Source of the DNA: Fodinibius sp036381435
GTDB taxonomy: Bacteria > Bacteroidota > Rhodothermia > Balneolales > Balneolaceae
NCBI GenBank assembly: GCA_036381435.1
Contig: DASVCW010000042.1
Coordinates: forward strand, 32,560-96,559
Reading direction: 5' to 3'
DNA length: 64,000 nt
The position numbers and the translations under genes are program-made. How positions within the stretch are numbered: position 1 is the stretch's first letter; each line of letters begins with the position of its first letter. Under the pieces are notes generated by a model. The model did no database searches and was not told the DNA's origin. It saw only the letters and a program-made list of their open reading frames with translations. Positions 60,668-64,000 of the stretch are shown here, piece by piece.

Positions 60668-61812
60668 AATTGGTTTATCAGCGCCTGATCTAAATCATCA
60701 ATCAAATCGTTGGCATCTTCAATTCCTACAGAAAGGCGAATGAGGGAGTCTTTGAGTCCCGCTTTTTCACGGGCTTTTTTGGGAATGGAACCGTGCGTCA
60801 TTGATGAGGGGTGGCTCACCAACGATTCAACCCCGCCGAGGCTTTCTGCAAGGGTAAAAATACGGGTTTTACTCATAAAATTTATGGCTGTCTGCTGGGA
60901 ATCATCTTTTAAAGAAAACGAAACCATAGCGCCAAAATCTTTCATCTGTTTTTTAGCAATTTCATGCTGCTCGTGAGATTCAAGCCCCGGATAAATAACC
61001 TGATCAACCCGTTCATCATCATTCAAAAATGCAGCGACCTTTTTGGCGTTGTCAACGGAACGTTGTACTCTGACCGAAAGTGTTTTGATGCCGCGCAAGG
61101 TTAAGAAACAATCCATGGGACCGGGAACGGCACCGGTGGTTTTCACCTGAAATCGCAGTTTTTCCATAATATCCGCGTTCGAAGTAGCTACTGCTCCCCC
61201 GATCACATCCGAATGACCGCCTAAATACTTTGTGGTTGAATGAAGTACCATGTCAGCGCCTAATTCAAGCGGTTGCTGTAAGTAGGGTGAAGCAAAAGTA
61301 TTATCAACAACGGAAAGGATGCTATGTTCGCGCGCAAAACCTGTTAGCGCTTCTATATCAACCACCCGGAGCAGGGGATTGGTAGGCGTTTCGATCCAGA
61401 GTAGTTTTGTTTGATCGGTTTGAGCTCCTTTCACTTCATCAAGATCAGTCATATTCACAAAGGAGAAATCGATGCCGAAAGGTTCAAAAACCTGGGTGAA
61501 AAGCCGGTAGGTACCTCCGTAAAGATCGTTGGAAGCGATAATGTGATCGCCGGGACGAAACATTTTTAAAACAGCATCCATTGCGGCACAACCGCTGGCA
61601 AAGCAGGCACATTCATCGGCGTTTTCTAATCCGGCAATAAGTTTTTCAAGGGCCGTTCGCGTGGGGTTTGCTACCCGGGCATAATCATACCCTTTATTTA
61701 CATTGGGAGCCTCCTGGGCATAGGTTGAAGTCTGAAAAATAGGAGGCATCACTGAACCGGAAGTTTCCTCCGGTTTTTGCCCCGCATGAATGGCTTTGGT
61801 ATTAAACTTCAT
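60661..61812 (-). CDS. metB: cystathionine gamma-synthase-family PLP enzyme
   Basis: A 383-residue PLP enzyme of the trans-sulphuration family. FNTKAIHAGQKPEETSGSV, PPIFQTSTYAQ, YDYARVANPTRTALEKLIAGLE, VVDNTFASPYLQQPLELGADMVLHSTTKYLGGHSD (with the PLP lysine in TTKYLGGH) and LAESLGGVESLVSHPSSMTH are the family motifs. Distinguishing gamma-synthase from gamma-lyase or homocysteine synthase is hard by eye; the pattern LIRLSVGIEDANDLIDDL fits gamma-synthase and lyase alike. It likely acts in methionine or cysteine metabolism. No riboswitch is evident upstream. Confidence 0.9.
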   Translation of the reverse strand: MKFNTKAIHAGQKPEETSGSVMPPIFQTSTYAQEAPNVNKGYDYARVANPTRTALEKLIAGLENADECACFASGCAAMDAVLKMFRPGDHIIASNDLYGGTYRLFTQVFEPFGIDFSFVNMTDLDEVKGAQTDQTKLLWIETPTNPLLRVVDIEALTGFAREHSILSVVDNTFASPYLQQPLELGADMVLHSTTKYLGGHSDVIGGAVATSNADIMEKLRFQVKTTGAVPGPMDCFLTLRGIKTLSVRVQRSVDNAKKVAAFLNDDERVDQVIYPGLESHEQHEIAKKQMKDFGAMVSFSLKDDSQQTAINFMSKTRIFTLAESLGGVESLVSHPSSMTHGSIPKKAREKAGLKDSLIRLSVGIEDANDLIDDLDQALINQLP

Positions 61813-61823
61813 TGATAAAAGGA

Positions 61824-63041
61824 TTAAAAGTTAGATTGAGCGTTGTCTGCCTTTTCCTGCATGCCCAGATAAGAATAGGCCCGGTAAAGGCTTTTCCAAA
61901 TTTGTTCATCATCAGGCTGCTGTCCGGCCAACTGCTCGAGCAGGGGAATAGAAGATGATAAAAGTTGCTCGATATTGTCTTTTATAAGCTGTTCATCCTG
62001 CTCCTCCACAAGCGGCAATAATTGCTGGTATTTTGCTGCGTTGTTTTGATAAAAGAGAGCCAAACCTCGCTGTACCTCCGGGTTATCCGGACTATCATTC
62101 AAAATTTGTTGGTACTGATTTTCTGCCCGGTTAAGCAGGGAATCAACTGTTTCAAGCGCTGTTTCTTCAAGCGTTTCACCATTCTGAAGGGCTGAAACTA
62201 CCGATTCCAGTTTTTGATCAGCAATAAAATACAGCTCCGTAGCAAGGCTTTGACGGTAAATTATATTCTTTGGTTTACTTTCTATAAGTGATTGGAGCAA
62301 TTCTACTGCTTTTTGATGCTGTCCGGCAGTGATATAGGCATTAGAAAGCCCGTGAAGCAGGTTTAAGTTTTGATTAGAAAAAGGCTCGGCTTCTTCGTAG
62401 ATGGCAATTGCTTTTTGAGCCTGTTCTGTCTCTAAATACAAAAAAGCCAGCTGCTCCAGCAGCGATACAGGGGCTTGCTCGATATTTTGTTTAGCGTCTA
62501 CAAGAGCACTAATCGCCCGCTCATTCTGTTGGTTTTTATAGTAGGCACGTGCTTCCATCTCATAGGAAATAGAGCTATCAGGGATGACAATCGTGGCATT
62601 ATTAAAATGAGCGGCTGCCCGTTCATAATCAGGATTGGCTAGTGTGGAATCTTGCTGTAAAATTCTTACACCCTGGTTGTGCTCATGACTCCAGGTAACC
62701 TTCAGCAGTTCCTGAGCTTTTTTATCATTAAAACTGTTTGAAGCATTGCTCAATTCAACCGATTTATTCAATGCTTGTCGCGCATTTCGATAGATGGAAG
62801 GGCGTTGACGGGGATTTTCTTTTTTTAAAGCTAATTCCGTTAAAAACAACCCTTTTTTATAGAACAGTTTTGGTGATGGTTCTTGGGAGAGCAAGGTGTT
62901 GAGGGAATCAAGCTGCTTCTGAAGCTGGGCTTCAGTTAATTCTTGAGATTTTTTCTTGTTAGTGCTTGAAAGTGTAGAACAACCAATAAAGAACCCGAAT
63001 ACAAGCACAAGGCTTGTAATTCGGGTAATAGAATGAATCAT
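61824..63041 (-). CDS. TPR-repeat lipoprotein
   Basis: A 405-residue lipoprotein (lipobox FIGC, near residue 21) built of helical TPR-like repeats; HFNNATIVIPDSSISYEMEARAYYKNQQNERAIS, YLETEQAQKAIAIYEEA and LLHGLSNAYITAGQHQKAVELLQSL are typical. There is no catalytic domain. Its end, WKSLYRAYSYLGMQEKADNAQ, mirrors the end of the neighbouring TPR protein (WRSLFSIYTALGMDEQAREAM), so the two are paralogues. It could be a scaffold in envelope biogenesis. It follows the other TPR gene by 31 bases. Confidence 0.85.
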   Translation of the reverse strand: MIHSITRITSLVLVFGFFIGCSTLSSTNKKKSQELTEAQLQKQLDSLNTLLSQEPSPKLFYKKGLFLTELALKKENPRQRPSIYRNARQALNKSVELSNASNSFNDKKAQELLKVTWSHEHNQGVRILQQDSTLANPDYERAAAHFNNATIVIPDSSISYEMEARAYYKNQQNERAISALVDAKQNIEQAPVSLLEQLAFLYLETEQAQKAIAIYEEAEPFSNQNLNLLHGLSNAYITAGQHQKAVELLQSLIESKPKNIIYRQSLATELYFIADQKLESVVSALQNGETLEETALETVDSLLNRAENQYQQILNDSPDNPEVQRGLALFYQNNAAKYQQLLPLVEEQDEQLIKDNIEQLLSSSIPLLEQLAGQQPDDEQIWKSLYRAYSYLGMQEKADNAQSNF

Positions 63042-63072
63042 AAAGTAAGATATTTATAGAGTGAAACAGGTT

Positions 63073-64000
63073 TTATTCGATACCGGCTTTTTCCATGGCT
63101 TCACGAGCTTGTTCGTCCATGCCTAAAGCAGTATAAATACTGAACAGACTTCTCCAGTAGCTTTGATTTTCAGGATCAATTTCAGCAGCCTGCTCATAGT
63201 ATTTCATAGCCGTTCGCAGTAATTCTTCTCCGCGGGCGTCTAATTCCGCTGCTTTTTGATTATCTACGGTACGGTTACGCTCGTCAAATACTGATTTAGC
63301 TTTATTCTGATAAATAATACCTAAGGTATTATAAGCTGCGGCGTCATCCGGACGATACTCAAGTGCTGTTTTAAGCTCTTCTTCAGCACGATTAGTAAGT
63401 TCCGTAATTTCTTTTTCAAGCTGTTGATTTTCCTGCTTTAGCTGCGCAATCTTATCAGCATTTCCTCCTTCTTGCTGGAGATCAGCAATCATTTTTGTAT
63501 TGGCAGAGAGCGTATCGGAAAGATGTAAGGCCCGCTGATAAATTTGACTGCCTAATACCAAGTGATACTGAGCATTTTCCGGAAACTGCTCAACAAGATT
63601 TTCTACCGTTTCAATAGCTTTGTCGGAATTTCCCGTTCTTGAATAGGCATCAGCGAGATTAGAAACAACTTTCTCGTTTTTAGGATATTGCTCTGCCGCG
63701 TTTTGAAATACTTCAAGCACTTCTTGCTGCTTGTCCAATTGGTAGTAATAACTGGCTAATCGCATATAGTCGTTAACTGTAATAGCAGTATCCGGCACCA
63801 AAGTGAAGTATTGTTCCTGGGCTTTGGCTGCCTGCTCATAATTTTGATTCATGGCGGAAACCTGAGAAAGGACTGCCCACGAAAGCGCACTGTCAGGCTG
63901 AATAATGGTAGCATTTTGCAAACGCTGCACAGATTTTTGCAGGTAGTTTGGAACCGTTTTTTTAAGGCTGTCTTCGGTAGCTAATTTCACAGCCCGGTTA
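63073..64000 (-). CDS. TPR-repeat protein, 5' part beyond the window
   Basis: At least 309 residues are visible; the frame is open to the window end (reading NRAVKLATEDSLKK), so the true start lies outside. TPR-like repeats are clear: ALSWAVLSQVSAMNQNYEQAAKAQEQYF, VVSNLADAYSRTGNSDKAIETVENLVEQFPENAQYHLVLGSQIY and AAYNTLGIIYQNKAKSVFDERN. A predicted coiled coil (about 165-205, rich in Gln and Glu) interrupts the repeats. It is probably a longer lipoprotein of the same kind as the next gene, with which it forms an operon. Confidence 0.85.
   Translation of the reverse strand, partial: NRAVKLATEDSLKKTVPNYLQKSVQRLQNATIIQPDSALSWAVLSQVSAMNQNYEQAAKAQEQYFTLVPDTAITVNDYMRLASYYYQLDKQQEVLEVFQNAAEQYPKNEKVVSNLADAYSRTGNSDKAIETVENLVEQFPENAQYHLVLGSQIYQRALHLSDTLSANTKMIADLQQEGGNADKIAQLKQENQQLEKEITELTNRAEEELKTALEYRPDDAAAYNTLGIIYQNKAKSVFDERNRTVDNQKAAELDARGEELLRTAMKYYEQAAEIDPENQSYWRSLFSIYTALGMDEQAREAMEKAGIE

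Noticed and set aside
1..64000. CRISPR array, rRNA operon, complete insertion sequence or prophage
   Set aside because: No regularly spaced identical repeats, rRNA signatures, transposase, integrase or phage structural genes were seen; the repeats present are scattered palindromes.

Overview
The window reads as a chromosomal segment of a Bacteroidota/Balneolota-type bacterium, most likely a member of the Balneolota. The reasons are two SusC/SusD outer-membrane pairs, an ECF sigma/FecR regulator, a PorV-type outer-membrane protein of the type IX secretion family, several genes with little or no Shine-Dalgarno signal, a tRNA promoter of the TTG-N19-TAnnTTTG type, and intergenic palindromes of the kind common in this superphylum. 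No rRNA, CRISPR array, phage or complete insertion sequence is visible. The assignment comes from family knowledge, not from a search.

Left region (98-20922). After a small chaB gene comes an ECF sigma factor and a FecR anti-sigma factor, then a SusC with an STN signalling domain and its SusD. These are followed by an N-acetylmuramoyl-L-alanine amidase, a second SusC/SusD pair, a class A beta-lactamase-like lipoprotein, an M14 carboxypeptidase, an N-acyl-D-amino-acid deacylase-like lipoprotein, a PBP4-type DD-carboxypeptidase and a trypsin-like lipoprotein. Nearly every product carries an export signal, and the enzymes all act on peptidoglycan or (D-)peptides. I infer a surface-sensed locus for capture and hydrolysis of muropeptides or D-amino-acid peptides; this is the most interesting system in the window.

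Middle region (21241-44476). A CPA2 antiporter with universal-stress domains sits next to an APC transporter fused to a PTS EIIA-like domain and a TrkA-C/RCK_C domain. Then come an AsmA-like protein, a frameshifted ParE-type toxin with its antitoxin, hisS, a quinone oxidoreductase, a higBA module, a surface-glycan block (flippase, two GT2 glycosyltransferases, two methyltransferases, YfhO), gatC, ptsH-ptsI without any sugar permease, a phosphoglucose/phosphomannose isomerase, and birA-tilS-hpt.

At 44533-44962 a tRNA-Ser(GCT) has an 18-bp copy of its 3' end about 336 bp away. The copies bracket a decayed GIY-YIG nuclease gene with short inverted termini, which looks like a tRNA-targeting mini-element.

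Right region (45058-64000). YjbQ, a five-hairpin intergenic region, a dienoyl-CoA-reductase-like SDR, a tandem cupredoxin-like lipoprotein, a Gfo/Idh-like protein, PspC, phosphatidylcholine synthase and a BlaI/BlaR1 pair whose sensor ends in plug-like and TonB_C domains. A long minus-strand series of housekeeping genes follows: alcohol dehydrogenase, purine nucleoside phosphorylase, MBL hydrolase, phoH, rpe, PASTA protein, porV, thiolase, cystathionine gamma-synthase and two TPR proteins, the last running off the window.

Intergenic spaces hold at least eight kinds of palindromic repeat. At least eight genes have their stop codon inside or at the edge of such a repeat.
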